From Bacillota bacterium (lineage in GTDB: Bacteria; Bacillota; Clostridia; Christensenellales; Aristaeellaceae): 64,000 nt of DNA. The DNA lies in the NCBI GenBank assembly GCA_023404715.1, contig JAEYAR010000093.1, positions 62,001-126,000 on the forward strand, given 5' to 3'. This document shows positions 18,125-26,070 of this stretch, one piece after another; within the stretch, counting starts at the first letter, position 1, and every line of letters starts with the position of its first letter. The translations under genes were made by a program, and so were the position numbers. The notes below the pieces were generated by a model, which was given only the letters and a program-made list of their open reading frames with translations, made no database searches and was not told where the DNA came from.

Positions 18125-18152
18125 TTGAAAAAATAAAAAGACTTGGTATAAT
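18125..18152 (+). promoter_or_regulatory. Promoter of the nanE-nanA-transporter operon
   Basis: TTGAAA (18125-18130), 16-bp spacer, TATAAT (18147-18152) in the context TTGGTATAATGG, with a T6A6 tract (18110-18121) directly upstream. The layout nearly copies the nan operon 1 promoter. Confidence 0.75.
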
Positions 18153-18174
18153 GGTGTGGAAAGGCGTGGTAAGA

Positions 18175-18885
18175 ATGAGCGGAATGGACAAAAACAAAAC
18201 GGTGCTAGACCGTATCAAGGGAGGCCTGGTGGTTTCCTGCCAAGCGCTTTCGGACGAACCGTTGCACAGCTCTATGATCATGGGGCGCATGGCCTATGCG
18301 GCGATGCTCGGCGGGGCGTGCGGCATCCGCGCAAATACGCCGGCGGATATCGCCCAGATCAAGCGCGAGGTCGAGTTGCCCGTCATCGGGCTCACGAAGA
18401 GCGTATCGCCGGATAGCCCGGTGTACATCACGCCGACGCTGCGGGAGATAGACGGCCTATGCGCCGTAGGGTGCGAAATCATCGCGATGGACGCGACGGA
18501 TAGGCCGCATACCGGCGGCCTGGGCATCGATGAGCTGTTTACCCAGGCACGCGCGAAATATCCGGATCAGCTGTTCATGGCGGATATCGCCACGTATGAG
18601 GAGGGCATTCATGCGCAGACGCTGGGGTTTGACCTGGTGAGCACGACGCTTTCGGGCTATACGGCCAATACACAGGAGCGGCAACTGCCGGACTACGAGC
18701 TGATGCGCGCGCTGGCGAAAGCGCTCTCCATCCCCGTGATCGGGGAGGGCGGCATCTGGTCGCCCGAGCAGTTAAAGCGGGCGATGGAGCAGGGCGTCTT
18801 CGCTTGCGTGGTGGGAACGGCCATCACCCGGCCCCGGGAGATCACCCGGCACTTTGTCGAAGCGATTCAGAGCGGATGCGTATGA
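18175..18885 (+). CDS. nanE: N-acetylmannosamine-6-phosphate 2-epimerase (second copy)
   Basis: 236 residues, clearly NanE: GGLVVSCQALSDEPLHSS, AYAAMLGGACGIRAN, EIIAMDATDR, PVIGEGGIWSPEQL, VVGTAITRP. It interconverts ManNAc-6-P and GlcNAc-6-P. An in-frame ATG at 18151 lies inside the -10 box and cannot be used. ATG 18175 follows GAAAGGCG at a reasonable distance; ATG 18184 would align better with the other NanE (MDKNK versus MDRQE), so the start is uncertain by three codons. It differs from the copy at 9129 in sequence and is more G+C-rich, arguing against a recent duplication. nanA follows. Confidence 0.93.
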   Translation: MSGMDKNKTVLDRIKGGLVVSCQALSDEPLHSSMIMGRMAYAAMLGGACGIRANTPADIAQIKREVELPVIGLTKSVSPDSPVYITPTLREIDGLCAVGCEIIAMDATDRPHTGGLGIDELFTQARAKYPDQLFMADIATYEEGIHAQTLGFDLVSTTLSGYTANTQERQLPDYELMRALAKALSIPVIGEGGIWSPEQLKRAMEQGVFACVVGTAITRPREITRHFVEAIQSGCV

Positions 18886-18901
18886 AAGAAGGCTTTTGAT
18901 C

Positions 18902-19819
18902 ATGAAAGATAAGCAAAAATATGCGGGTATCATTCCGGCGTTTTACGCCTGCTATGAGGACGACGGATCGGTCAGCCGGGAGCGCACGAAGGCGCTTTGC
19001 CGTTACCTGATGCATAAGGGCGTGAAAGGCGTCTACGTGTGCGGCTCCTCCGGCGAGTGTATCTACCAGAGCGTAGAAGAGCGCATGGCGATTTTGGAGA
19101 GCGTGATGGAGGTTGCGGCCGGGCATCTTACGGTTATCGCCCACGTCGCGGCCAACTCGATCGAGGACAGCCGCCGCCTCGCGGCGCACGCGCAGCGCCT
19201 GGGCGTGGACGCCATCGCGGCGATTCCGCCGGTGTACTTCAAGCTGCCGGAGCACGCGATTGCGCAATACTGGAACGCGATCTCGCAGGCCGCGCCGGAA
19301 ACGGAGTTCATCATCTACAACATCCCGCAGCTCGCCGGCGTGGCGCTCACCCCGACGCTGCTGCGCGAGATGTTGAGGAACGAGAACGTCGTCGGCGTCA
19401 AGAACTCCTCCATGCCGGTGCTGGACATCCAGAATTGGAAGATGATCGGCGGAGAAGACTTCATCGTCTTCAACGGGCCGGACGAACAGTACCTCGGCGG
19501 GCGCGTGATGGGCGCGGAGGGCGGCATCGGCGGCACCTACGGCGCGATGCCGGAGCTGTTCCTCAAACTCGAATCGCTCATCCGCGAGCGGGATCTTGAA
19601 ACCGCCCTGCGTCTTCAGATGCGCATCAACGAGCTCATCGTGCTGCTTTGCAGCTGCCACGGCAACATGTACGCGGTGATCAAGGCTGTCTTAAAAGCGC
19701 GCGGTCTGTGTGCCGGCACGGCCAGAGCGCCGCTGGCGCAGCTGATCCCTGAAGACGAGCCCAAAATTCGCCGCTGTATCGAGGCGATCGACGAGGCGAT
19801 TGCCGAGTTTGTCGGTTGA
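18902..19819 (+). CDS. nanA: N-acetylneuraminate lyase
   Basis: 305 residues of the DapA/NanA aldolase family, which cleaves Neu5Ac to ManNAc and pyruvate. The pyruvate-binding YVCGSSGECI segment (GxxGE, about residues 45-54), Tyr139 in IIYNIP and the Schiff-base Lys167 in GVKNSS are all in place. The nan neighbours favour NanA over DapA. ATG 18902 is preceded by AAGAAGG; the longer frame from 18854 overlaps nanE. It is followed by a binding protein and two permeases that probably bring in free or bound sialic acid. This is the only lyase in the window and is needed by all three nan modules. Confidence 0.9.
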   Translation: MKDKQKYAGIIPAFYACYEDDGSVSRERTKALCRYLMHKGVKGVYVCGSSGECIYQSVEERMAILESVMEVAAGHLTVIAHVAANSIEDSRRLAAHAQRLGVDAIAAIPPVYFKLPEHAIAQYWNAISQAAPETEFIIYNIPQLAGVALTPTLLREMLRNENVVGVKNSSMPVLDIQNWKMIGGEDFIVFNGPDEQYLGGRVMGAEGGIGGTYGAMPELFLKLESLIRERDLETALRLQMRINELIVLLCSCHGNMYAVIKAVLKARGLCAGTARAPLAQLIPEDEPKIRRCIEAIDEAIAEFVG

Positions 19820-19969
19820 ACGCCGGCTGGTATCCCGTCGCTCTGCTGTCAAAGGGCGTCTCCTCTGCGTAGCGGACGGCGCCGTCAAAGCGTTACCCAA
19901 ACGGGCGGGTTCGCGCCCGGCGTCATATAGTCTCTCAAAAAGAACCCACGATCTAAGGAGGAACGCAAA

Positions 19970-21250
19970 ATGAAGAAGCTGCTCTCAATGGTTCTGTCAC
20001 TGATCATGGTGCTGTCCCTGTTCTCCTTCGCCTCGGCGGAAGAGAACGTCACCATCACCTGGTGGGCATTCCCGACCTTTGCGCAGGACGGCGACAATCC
20101 CGCCGGCACGTACGAGCAGGAGGTCATCGATGCATTCCAGGCGAAGCATCCGAACATCACCGTCAAGCTCGAGACCATCGACTTCACCTCCGGACCGGAG
20201 AAGATCGTCTCCGCGATCGAAGGCGGAACGGCGCCCGACGTTCTCTTCGACGCGCCCGGCCGCATCGTTGAATATGGCAAGAACGGCAAGCTGGTGAAGC
20301 TGGACGAGCTATTCACCGATGCATTCAAAAAGGATGTAGGCAACGACGCGCTGATCGCCGCCTGCGGCGACGGCACAAACTATTGGATGTACCCGGTGAG
20401 CTCCTCGCCGTTTTACATGGCGATCAACTACGAGCGCTGGCAAGAGACCGGCGCGCTGGAATTCGTCAATCAGGAAGGCGATCGCGCCTGGACGACGGAA
20501 GCGTTCGTAAACGCGTTGGAGAAGCTGAACCAGGCCGGCCAGCTCGGCGGCTCCGTATTCTGCAACGGCCAGGGCGGCGACCAGGGCACCCGCGCGCTGG
20601 TGGCGAACCTATATAGCGCCGCGATCGCGAACGACGCGATGACCGAGTACACCATGAACAGCGAAGCGGGTGTCAAAGGCCTCACGCTGATCAAGGAACT
20701 CGTGGATAAGGGCTGGCTTGAGGCCGGCACCGATATCAACGGCGGTCAGGAAATCGAGCTGTTCGTCAGCGGCACCACGTCCCTCGTCTTCTGCTGGGGC
20801 ACCAGCGCTGCGAAAAACAACGCGGCGACGCTCGAGCAAAACGGTATCACGCCGTTCTCCTTGCCCTTCCCGAGCGACGACGGCGTGCCTGCGCTGGAGT
20901 ACCTGGTCAACGGCTTTTGCATCTTCGACAACGGCGACGCGGCCCGCGCCGAGGCGAGCCGGACCTTCCTGCAGTTCCTGTGCGACGACGAAGAATGGGG
21001 CCCGAAGAACGTTGTGCAGACCGGCGCATTCCCGGTTCGTCAGAGCTTCGGCGACCTGTATGCGGGCAACGACGAATACGGCCTGCTCGCCCAGTTTACC
21101 AAGTATTACGCGCCTTACTACAACACGATGGACGGCTTTGCCAACATGCGCACCGAATGGTGGAATATGCTGCAGAACATCTTCACCGGCACGAAGGACG
21201 TTGAGACGGCGGTAAACGATTGCGTAGCCGCTTCCAACGCCGGCATGTAA
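19970..21250 (+). CDS. Extracellular sugar-binding protein for nan operon 3 ABC importer
   Basis: 426 residues of the SBP_bac_1 (MalE-like, UgpB-like) class, shorter than the LipO-type proteins of the two preceding importers. A Sec signal ends at ASA (about residue 23); no lipobox cysteine. The mature start VTITWWAFPTFAQDGD and KHPNITVKLETIDFTSGPEKI are typical family text. AAGGAGG lies before ATG 19970. The gene follows nanA by 150 bases, in which I see no clear promoter, and precedes two MalF/MalG-type permeases with a hairpin between. Confidence 0.9.
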   Translation: MKKLLSMVLSLIMVLSLFSFASAEENVTITWWAFPTFAQDGDNPAGTYEQEVIDAFQAKHPNITVKLETIDFTSGPEKIVSAIEGGTAPDVLFDAPGRIVEYGKNGKLVKLDELFTDAFKKDVGNDALIAACGDGTNYWMYPVSSSPFYMAINYERWQETGALEFVNQEGDRAWTTEAFVNALEKLNQAGQLGGSVFCNGQGGDQGTRALVANLYSAAIANDAMTEYTMNSEAGVKGLTLIKELVDKGWLEAGTDINGGQEIELFVSGTTSLVFCWGTSAAKNNAATLEQNGITPFSLPFPSDDGVPALEYLVNGFCIFDNGDAARAEASRTFLQFLCDDEEWGPKNVVQTGAFPVRQSFGDLYAGNDEYGLLAQFTKYYAPYYNTMDGFANMRTEWWNMLQNIFTGTKDVETAVNDCVAASNAGM

Positions 21251-21267
21251 GCGCAAAAATGACTTTA

Positions 21268-21303
21268 CCCCCTCCCTCAGCTCAGCGGGGGAGGGGGCTT
21301 TCT
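21268..21303 (+). terminator. Intra-operon hairpin between binding protein and permeases (operon 3)
   Basis: CCCCCTCCC (21268-21276) pairs with GGGAGGGGG (21289-21297), followed by CTTTCTT. A very G+C-rich, terminator-like stem placed 17 bases after the binding-protein stop; likely limits permease expression or protects the upstream mRNA. Confidence 0.7.
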
Positions 21304-21320
21304 TAAGGGAGGAACGCCGT

Positions 21321-22235
21321 ATGAACGCCATCCCACGGTCCGACCGATACGGCCGCAGCCGCAAACTGCAGCGCCAGCAGAACATCGTATCCTACCTGTT
21401 TCTGCTGCCATTTCTGTTCTTTTTTCTGTGCTTCGTCGTCGTCCCCATGGGTATGGGCGTCGTCACCAGCTTTTTCAACTATACGATGAAGGAGTTTACG
21501 TTTATCGGCCTGGGCAACTACAAGGAGCTCTTTTCCGACCAGCGCTTCCTGATTTCAGTCAAGAACACGGTCGTGATCGTGCTCGTCAGTGTGCCGCTGG
21601 TCACCGTATTCAGCCTGTGGGTCGCGACTCGCATTTACAATAAACGCACATTCTCCCGCTCGTTTTACCGGGGCGTGTTTTACCTGCCGGTCGTCACCGG
21701 CACGGTGCCTGTCGTGGTCGTGTGGCGTTGGATCTTTCACCGCTACAGCGGTATACTCAATTGGTTATTGATGAGCCTGGGCGCCATCGACAAGAACATC
21801 GCCTGGCTGGGCGATGCGCGCTACGCCATCTGGTGCATCCTGGTCATTTTGTTTACGACGTCTGTCGGCCAGCCGATCGTGCTCTACGTGGCCTCGCTGG
21901 GCAACGTGGATCAATCGCTCGTCGAGGCGGGCGAGGTGGACGGCGCGAACAAATCGCAGGTTTTCTGGCACATCAAGTGGCAAAGCCTGTTGCCGACCAC
22001 GCTGTACGTCGTAGTCATAACGACGATCAATTCCTTCCAGTGCTTTGCGTTGATTCAGCTGCTCACATCCGGCGGCCCCTCGAACTCCACCAGCACGGTG
22101 ATGTACTACCTGTATCAAAACGCATTCTCGCTGTACCGCTACGGCTACGCCAACTCGATGGGCGTGCTGCTGGCCATCCTGATCGCCGCATTCAGTACGC
22201 TGCAATTCCGCCTGATGCGCAGCGACAGCAATTGA
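21321..22235 (+). CDS. Carbohydrate ABC transporter permease (MalF/UgpA type)
   Basis: 304 residues, six spans (first at about residues 22-45, VSYLFLLPFLFFFLCFVVVPMG), with the EAA loop EAGEVDGANKSQVFWHIKWQ. AAGGGAGGA lies about 7 bases before ATG 21321. It belongs to the MalF-like branch, matching the shorter binding protein upstream, rather than to the LplB branch of the other nan importers. Paired with the MalG-type permease at 22251. Confidence 0.92.
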   Translation: MNAIPRSDRYGRSRKLQRQQNIVSYLFLLPFLFFFLCFVVVPMGMGVVTSFFNYTMKEFTFIGLGNYKELFSDQRFLISVKNTVVIVLVSVPLVTVFSLWVATRIYNKRTFSRSFYRGVFYLPVVTGTVPVVVVWRWIFHRYSGILNWLLMSLGAIDKNIAWLGDARYAIWCILVILFTTSVGQPIVLYVASLGNVDQSLVEAGEVDGANKSQVFWHIKWQSLLPTTLYVVVITTINSFQCFALIQLLTSGGPSNSTSTVMYYLYQNAFSLYRYGYANSMGVLLAILIAAFSTLQFRLMRSDSN

Positions 22236-22250
22236 GGAGGGGGAATCAAC

Positions 22251-23105
22251 GTGGTTCAAAGACAGATTGCCGCAGGGCGGCCGCACAGGACGATGACCGT
22301 CTATTCCGTCCTCTCCAGCATCTTGCTGATCGCCATCGCGCTGAGTTTCATCTTCCCGTTTTACTGGATCATCACGGGCTCGTTCAAGCTTTCCACCGTG
22401 GCAGCGAAGCTGCCGCCTGAATGGTTCCCCGTGAACCCGACGCTGGACAATTACCGCCAGCTCTTCCGCAACCCGGCGCTTGCATGGGTGGGCAACAGCA
22501 TCTTCATGTCTGTCTTCGCGATGGCGTTCACCTGCATTACCGCCGCCATGGCCGGCTACGTGCTGGCGAAGAAGCGCTTTACCGGGCGCGTCGCCATCTT
22601 TTCGGCGCTGGTGTGCGCGATGGCGCTGCCCAAGCAGGTGGTGCTGGTGCCTTTGGTGCGCGTGATGAATGCGCTGGGGCTGTATAACTCGCCCTGGGCG
22701 GTCATCCTGCCGACCGTGGGCTGGCCGTTTGGCGTGTTTCTGATGAAGCAGTTCTCCGAGAGCATTCCGACCGAAATGCTCGAGGCCGCGCGCATCGACG
22801 GCGCGGGTGAGATCCGCACGTTTGCGAGCATCGTAACGCCGATGATTCGCCCGGCGTTCGGCGCGCTGGCAATCTTTACGTTTATCAATACGTGGAACGA
22901 CTACTTCCTGCAGCTCGTGATGCTGCAAAGCCGTACCAAGCTGACCATCGGTCTGGGCGTCGCTACGCTGCAGAGCGAATTCTCGACCAACTACGGCCTG
23001 TTGATGGCGGGCGCGGCGCTGGGCGCGGTGCCCATCGTGGCGATCTTCATCTGTTTCCAGAACTACTTCACGCAGGGCATTGCCCTGGGGGCGGTCAAAG
23101 GATAG
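22251..23105 (+). CDS. Carbohydrate ABC transporter permease (MalG/UgpE type)
   Basis: 284 residues, six spans, EAA loop EAARIDGAGEIRTFASIVTP, ending FTQGIALGAVKG. The GTG at 22251 follows GAGGAGGGGG (22234-22243), which overlaps the stop of the MalF-type partner. Last gene of nan operon 3; the next transcript starts from its own promoter at 23205. The ATPase is missing here too. Confidence 0.92.
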   Translation: MVQRQIAAGRPHRTMTVYSVLSSILLIAIALSFIFPFYWIITGSFKLSTVAAKLPPEWFPVNPTLDNYRQLFRNPALAWVGNSIFMSVFAMAFTCITAAMAGYVLAKKRFTGRVAIFSALVCAMALPKQVVLVPLVRVMNALGLYNSPWAVILPTVGWPFGVFLMKQFSESIPTEMLEAARIDGAGEIRTFASIVTPMIRPAFGALAIFTFINTWNDYFLQLVMLQSRTKLTIGLGVATLQSEFSTNYGLLMAGAALGAVPIVAIFICFQNYFTQGIALGAVKG

Positions 23106-23204
23106 GCCGATACGCATGCCGATGCTGGATTTGCCCCTACAGGAACTAGAGCGATGCCGGGGCGCTCATGTCTCTGCAAAAGAGGCTGTGATCTGAAACG
23201 TGGG

Positions 23205-23233
23205 TTGACATCCCGGCGCTTTCCGGTTATAAT
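23205..23233 (+). promoter_or_regulatory. Consensus promoter of the fluoride-riboswitch transcript
   Basis: Perfect TTGACA (23205-23210), 17-bp spacer, perfect TATAAT (23228-23233). Transcription would begin near 23240, immediately ahead of the aptamer. Confidence 0.85.
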
Positions 23234-23243
23234 GGCCGAAATT

Positions 23244-23306
23244 GCATATGGGGAATGAAGTACTCCCTTGGGCGACCAAAACCGCTTATTTAAGCTGATG
23301 ACTTCT
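23244..23306 (+). ncRNA. Fluoride riboswitch aptamer (crcB motif)
   Basis: The conserved crcB-motif text is visible: GGGGAATGAAGTACTCCC-like P2 (23250-23267), AAAACCGC (23278-23285), P3 stem GCTTA/TAAGC (23284-23295) and GCTGATGACTTCT (23294-23306). The diagnostic pseudoknot pairs GAAG (23257-23260) with CTTC (23302-23305). A short hairpin-like insert (TTGGGCGACC) separates P2 and P3, which some members have. It precedes a cation/proton antiporter, one of the gene classes known downstream of this motif. Binding fluoride should turn the gene on by blocking the terminator at 23294-23340. Confidence 0.85.
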
Positions 23307-23340
23307 GTGATTCACCGTCGCAGAAGGCATCGGCTTTTTT
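23294..23340 (+). terminator. Expression-platform terminator of the fluoride riboswitch
   Basis: GCTGATG (23294-23300) pairs with CATCGGC (23328-23334) and CTTCTG (23302-23307) with CAGAAG (23321-23326), followed by six T (23335-23340). The 5' arm reuses the aptamer P3 strand and the pseudoknot CTTC, so aptamer and terminator exclude each other. Confidence 0.85.
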
Positions 23341-23362
23341 GCGGCGAAGAGGGGGAATACGC

Positions 23363-24571
23363 GTGTTGACTTCGCTCGCCTTTATCTTTCTCGTCGGTCC
23401 GGCCATGGCCGCTATCTGCCAGCGGATCAAGCTGCCCCGCATCATCGGCATGCTGATGACCGGCATCGCCTTGGGACCCTACGGTCTGGATATGCTGAGC
23501 CCGTCCATACTCGGCGTCTCCGCGGACCTGCGTCAGATGGCCCTCGTGATCATCCTGATCAAGGCGGGGCTATCGCTCAATATCGCGGACCTGAAGGCGG
23601 TGGGGCGTCCGGCGCTTCTGATGTCCTGCTTGCCGGCGCTGTTTGAAATCGCCGCCTTCGCTTTGTTTGCGCCTTCCTTGCTCGGCGTAACCCGTTTAGA
23701 GGCCGCTATCATGGGAGCGGTGCTCGCAGCGGTTTCCCCTGCCGTCGTCGTCCCGCGGATGGTACAGCTCATGGAGAAGCATTATGGGACGGACAAGCGC
23801 ATTCCCCAGATGATCCTCGCAGGCGCGTCGCTCGACGATGTTTTTGTCATCGTGCTCTTTTCTACCTTTGTGCGCATGGGCGAAGGCGGCGGCGCATCCG
23901 TCATGGACTTTGCAGGTATTCCGATCTCCATCGTGCTGGGCGTTCTCATCGGCTTCGCCGCCGGGTGCGCGTTGGCGGCGTTTTTCGAGAGAGCTTATGC
24001 GCAGGCGCGTTTGATTCGCGGCAGCATGAAGGTCGTCGTCATTCTGGGCATCGCCTTCTTGCTGATTGCGGCGGAGACATGGTTGAAGGGCGTTCTGCCC
24101 GTCTCTGGATTGCTTGCGGTGATGAGCATGGCCTGTGCGCTGCAAATGCGATGCTCAGCCCCCGTACCCCAAAGGCTTTCGGAAAAGTTCGGCAAGCTAT
24201 GGATCGCCGCCGAGGTCATCCTCTTTGTGTTGGTGGGCGCCGCCGTAGACATTCGGTATATGATGAGCGCCGGGTTTGCGGCCCTGGGTATGATCTTTCT
24301 CGCGCTTCTCTTCCGCTGCTGCGGCGTCCTTTTATCCCTCGCCGGCACGTCTCTTAATCGAGGCGAGCGCCTCTATTGCGTGATCGCCTACCTACCGAAG
24401 GCGACGGTGCAGGCCGCGATTGGCTCTGTGCCGATGAGCCTCGGTTTGCCCTGCGGTCCCATCGTCCTCTCGATGGCGGTCCTTTCCATCATCATCACGG
24501 CGCCGCTGGGGGCGCTTGGTATGGATCTGAGTTATAGGTCGCTGCTTGCGAGGGAAAAAGACGCAGGATGA
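23363..24571 (+). CDS. Cation:proton antiporter (CPA family, Na+/H+ exchanger-like)
   Basis: 402 residues with about 12 membrane segments. N-terminal FLVGPAMAAICQRIKLPRIIGMLMTGIALGPYGL and the LPKATVQAAIGS region match sodium/hydrogen exchangers of the CPA superfamily. Controlled by the fluoride riboswitch 20 bases upstream, it probably helps the cell with fluoride or acid stress; that association is known for the riboswitch class, the role here is inferred. GTG 23363 was chosen because GAGGGGGA (23348-23355) lies 7 bases upstream; a TTG at 23339 would sit in the terminator T tract. Confidence 0.88.
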   Translation: MLTSLAFIFLVGPAMAAICQRIKLPRIIGMLMTGIALGPYGLDMLSPSILGVSADLRQMALVIILIKAGLSLNIADLKAVGRPALLMSCLPALFEIAAFALFAPSLLGVTRLEAAIMGAVLAAVSPAVVVPRMVQLMEKHYGTDKRIPQMILAGASLDDVFVIVLFSTFVRMGEGGGASVMDFAGIPISIVLGVLIGFAAGCALAAFFERAYAQARLIRGSMKVVVILGIAFLLIAAETWLKGVLPVSGLLAVMSMACALQMRCSAPVPQRLSEKFGKLWIAAEVILFVLVGAAVDIRYMMSAGFAALGMIFLALLFRCCGVLLSLAGTSLNRGERLYCVIAYLPKATVQAAIGSVPMSLGLPCGPIVLSMAVLSIIITAPLGALGMDLSYRSLLAREKDAG

Positions 24572-24664
24572 AAAAATTACACACGATAGAGCCACGGGCA
24601 ATGTCATCCGTCGATAGGGTAGACCGTAAAGAATGGATAATAGCTTGGGCAGGAGATTGGTGGT

Positions 24665-25498
24665 TTATCTGTGGGCCGCCGCGCAGAGCGTCTCAGACGC
24701 CGGCGTAAGCGGCGAGCCGCCCACGTCGCCATATAGCTCGATCGTGGAGAAACCGGCGTCCTTCAACTCACGGGTGAGGGACTCCGGGGTGTACAGCTGG
24801 TTCCAGTTGTTGTAGCACTGGCACGCGTCCTTTGTGATGACGACGTATTGCTCTACGTAGTTGTCCGTTTCAGGGTACAGATAATTGCTCTGGATGCAGG
24901 CGTAGGGCTCGGCGCTCCAAAACCCCTGATCGCAATACGCTACGCTGCGTCCCTCTTGAACGGCTTCGGCCCGGGCATGCGTGAACCCATCCAGGATCAG
25001 CGCGCCGCCGGGACGTAGCGCCCGGCGCACCTTTTGAAGCATGATTCGGCGGTGGGTGGGCGGCAGCACGCCGAAGTCGCAGTAGATGAGGATCGCCACG
25101 TCGAAGGCGCTTTCAAAGGCGATGTCCAGGTAGTTTTGGCGCAGATAGCGGATGGGCAGCCCCCTTTGCTCTGCCTGCTTTGCGGCGTAGGCGACGGAGC
25201 GGCGGGAGATATCCACGCCGGTGACGCCATAGCCCGCCTCGCACAGTGGCTGCGCATAAAGCCCCGGGCCGCAGCCCAGGTCGAGCAGCCTGGCCCCGGG
25301 CTGCGGCGGGAAGCGACGGACGATCCAACGCACGGACGCCTCGATAAAGCGATGCCTGCGGGAGGCGCCGTCGCTGTCCGGATCCAGGTGCGCGGCGAGC
25401 ATGCTCGCCGAAATGTGTTCGTCGTCCCAAAAGGGCGCGCTGCTCGGCGCATAGAGCGCCGGCCTATCCCGCAGATAATCGAGAATAACGTGATACAT
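24665..25498 (-). CDS. SAM-dependent methyltransferase (class I)
   Basis: 277 residues. Motif I LLDLGCGPGLYA, a later acidic strand (VTGVDISRRSVAYA) and FDVAILIYCDFGVLPP identify a class I Rossmann methyltransferase of the Methyltransf_11/25 type. Substrate unknown. ATG at 25498 has GAGGAG 8 bases upstream; the longer frame to 25531 lacks one. It converges on the antiporter gene and is divergent from the PPC-domain gene; a TATAAT-like -10 on the minus strand (25530-25535) lies just upstream. Confidence 0.8.
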   Translation of the reverse strand: MYHVILDYLRDRPALYAPSSAPFWDDEHISASMLAAHLDPDSDGASRRHRFIEASVRWIVRRFPPQPGARLLDLGCGPGLYAQPLCEAGYGVTGVDISRRSVAYAAKQAEQRGLPIRYLRQNYLDIAFESAFDVAILIYCDFGVLPPTHRRIMLQKVRRALRPGGALILDGFTHARAEAVQEGRSVAYCDQGFWSAEPYACIQSNYLYPETDNYVEQYVVITKDACQCYNNWNQLYTPESLTRELKDAGFSTIELYGDVGGSPLTPASETLCAAAHR

Positions 25499-25620
25499 GC
25501 AAGGAACTCCTCTTTGCTTTATTAGGCGCATTATACCATGGCTGCTTTCAAAAACATAGGGCCGTACGGCGCGTTTTGTGATAGAATAGGGTTATCGTTT
25601 CTCAAAAGGAGGCGCAAGCA

Positions 25621-26025
25621 TTGAAGACCCATGTTTTTCGCCTGACGCGCGGCCAGGATTTGCTGTGTGGGATTCAGGACTATGCAAAAGCCCACGATAT
25701 CGCCGCGGGCTGCGTGCTCAGCTGCGTGGGCTGCGTCACCAGCGCGCGCGTGCGCGACGCAGGCGGGGTAACGATTCGAGAAATCCCGGAGGCGATGGAA
25801 ATCGTCTCGGTGACGGGTACGGTATCGACCGCGCGCACGCACCTGCACATCGCCTTGAGCCGGGAAGATCTCGGCACGCTCGGCGGCCATATGGCTAAAG
25901 GCTGCCTCGTCAACACGACCGCGGAGATCGTTTTGCTCGAGTTGGAGGACGTCCTCTTTGGCGCGGCTTATGACCCGCAGACGGGTTACGACGAGCTGAC
26001 GATCGCGCGCACAGACGGCGAATGA
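25621..26025 (+). CDS. PPC/DUF296 domain protein (DNA-binding-like)
   Basis: 134 residues, the whole of one PPC (DUF296) domain: FRLTRGQDLLCGIQDYAKAHDI at the N-terminus, CVGCVTSARVRDA in the middle and THLHIALSREDLGTLGGHM with the conserved metal-site-like His residues. Bacterial members are small trimeric proteins of poorly known role; the plant AT-hook relatives bind DNA. The start is a TTG at 25621 with AAAAGGAGG (25604-25612) 8 bases upstream and no in-frame ATG close by. Single gene with a terminator. Confidence 0.85.
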   Translation: MKTHVFRLTRGQDLLCGIQDYAKAHDIAAGCVLSCVGCVTSARVRDAGGVTIREIPEAMEIVSVTGTVSTARTHLHIALSREDLGTLGGHMAKGCLVNTTAEIVLLELEDVLFGAAYDPQTGYDELTIARTDGE

Positions 26026-26033
26026 ACGAAACG

Positions 26034-26067
26034 AAACCGGATGCAACCCACGTGCATCCGGTTTTTT
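26034..26067. terminator. Rho-independent terminator between converging genes
   Basis: AAACCGGATGCA (26034-26045) pairs with TGCATCCGGTTT (26053-26064), followed by TTT. It ends the PPC gene and sits four bases beyond the last stop of the minus-strand pectin operon, so it may serve both. Confidence 0.85.
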
Positions 26068-26070
26068 AGG

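Noticed and set aside
18902..19819. Dihydrodipicolinate synthase (DapA) instead of NanA
   Set aside because: The fold and Lys167 fit both, but direct linkage to nanE and the sialidase operons makes the sialic-acid lyase much more likely.
21765..23117. Long minus-strand open frame opposite the permease genes
   Set aside because: Highly charged, low-complexity His/Arg/Asp-rich product, antisense to clear MalF/MalG genes: a shadow frame of G+C-rich coding DNA.
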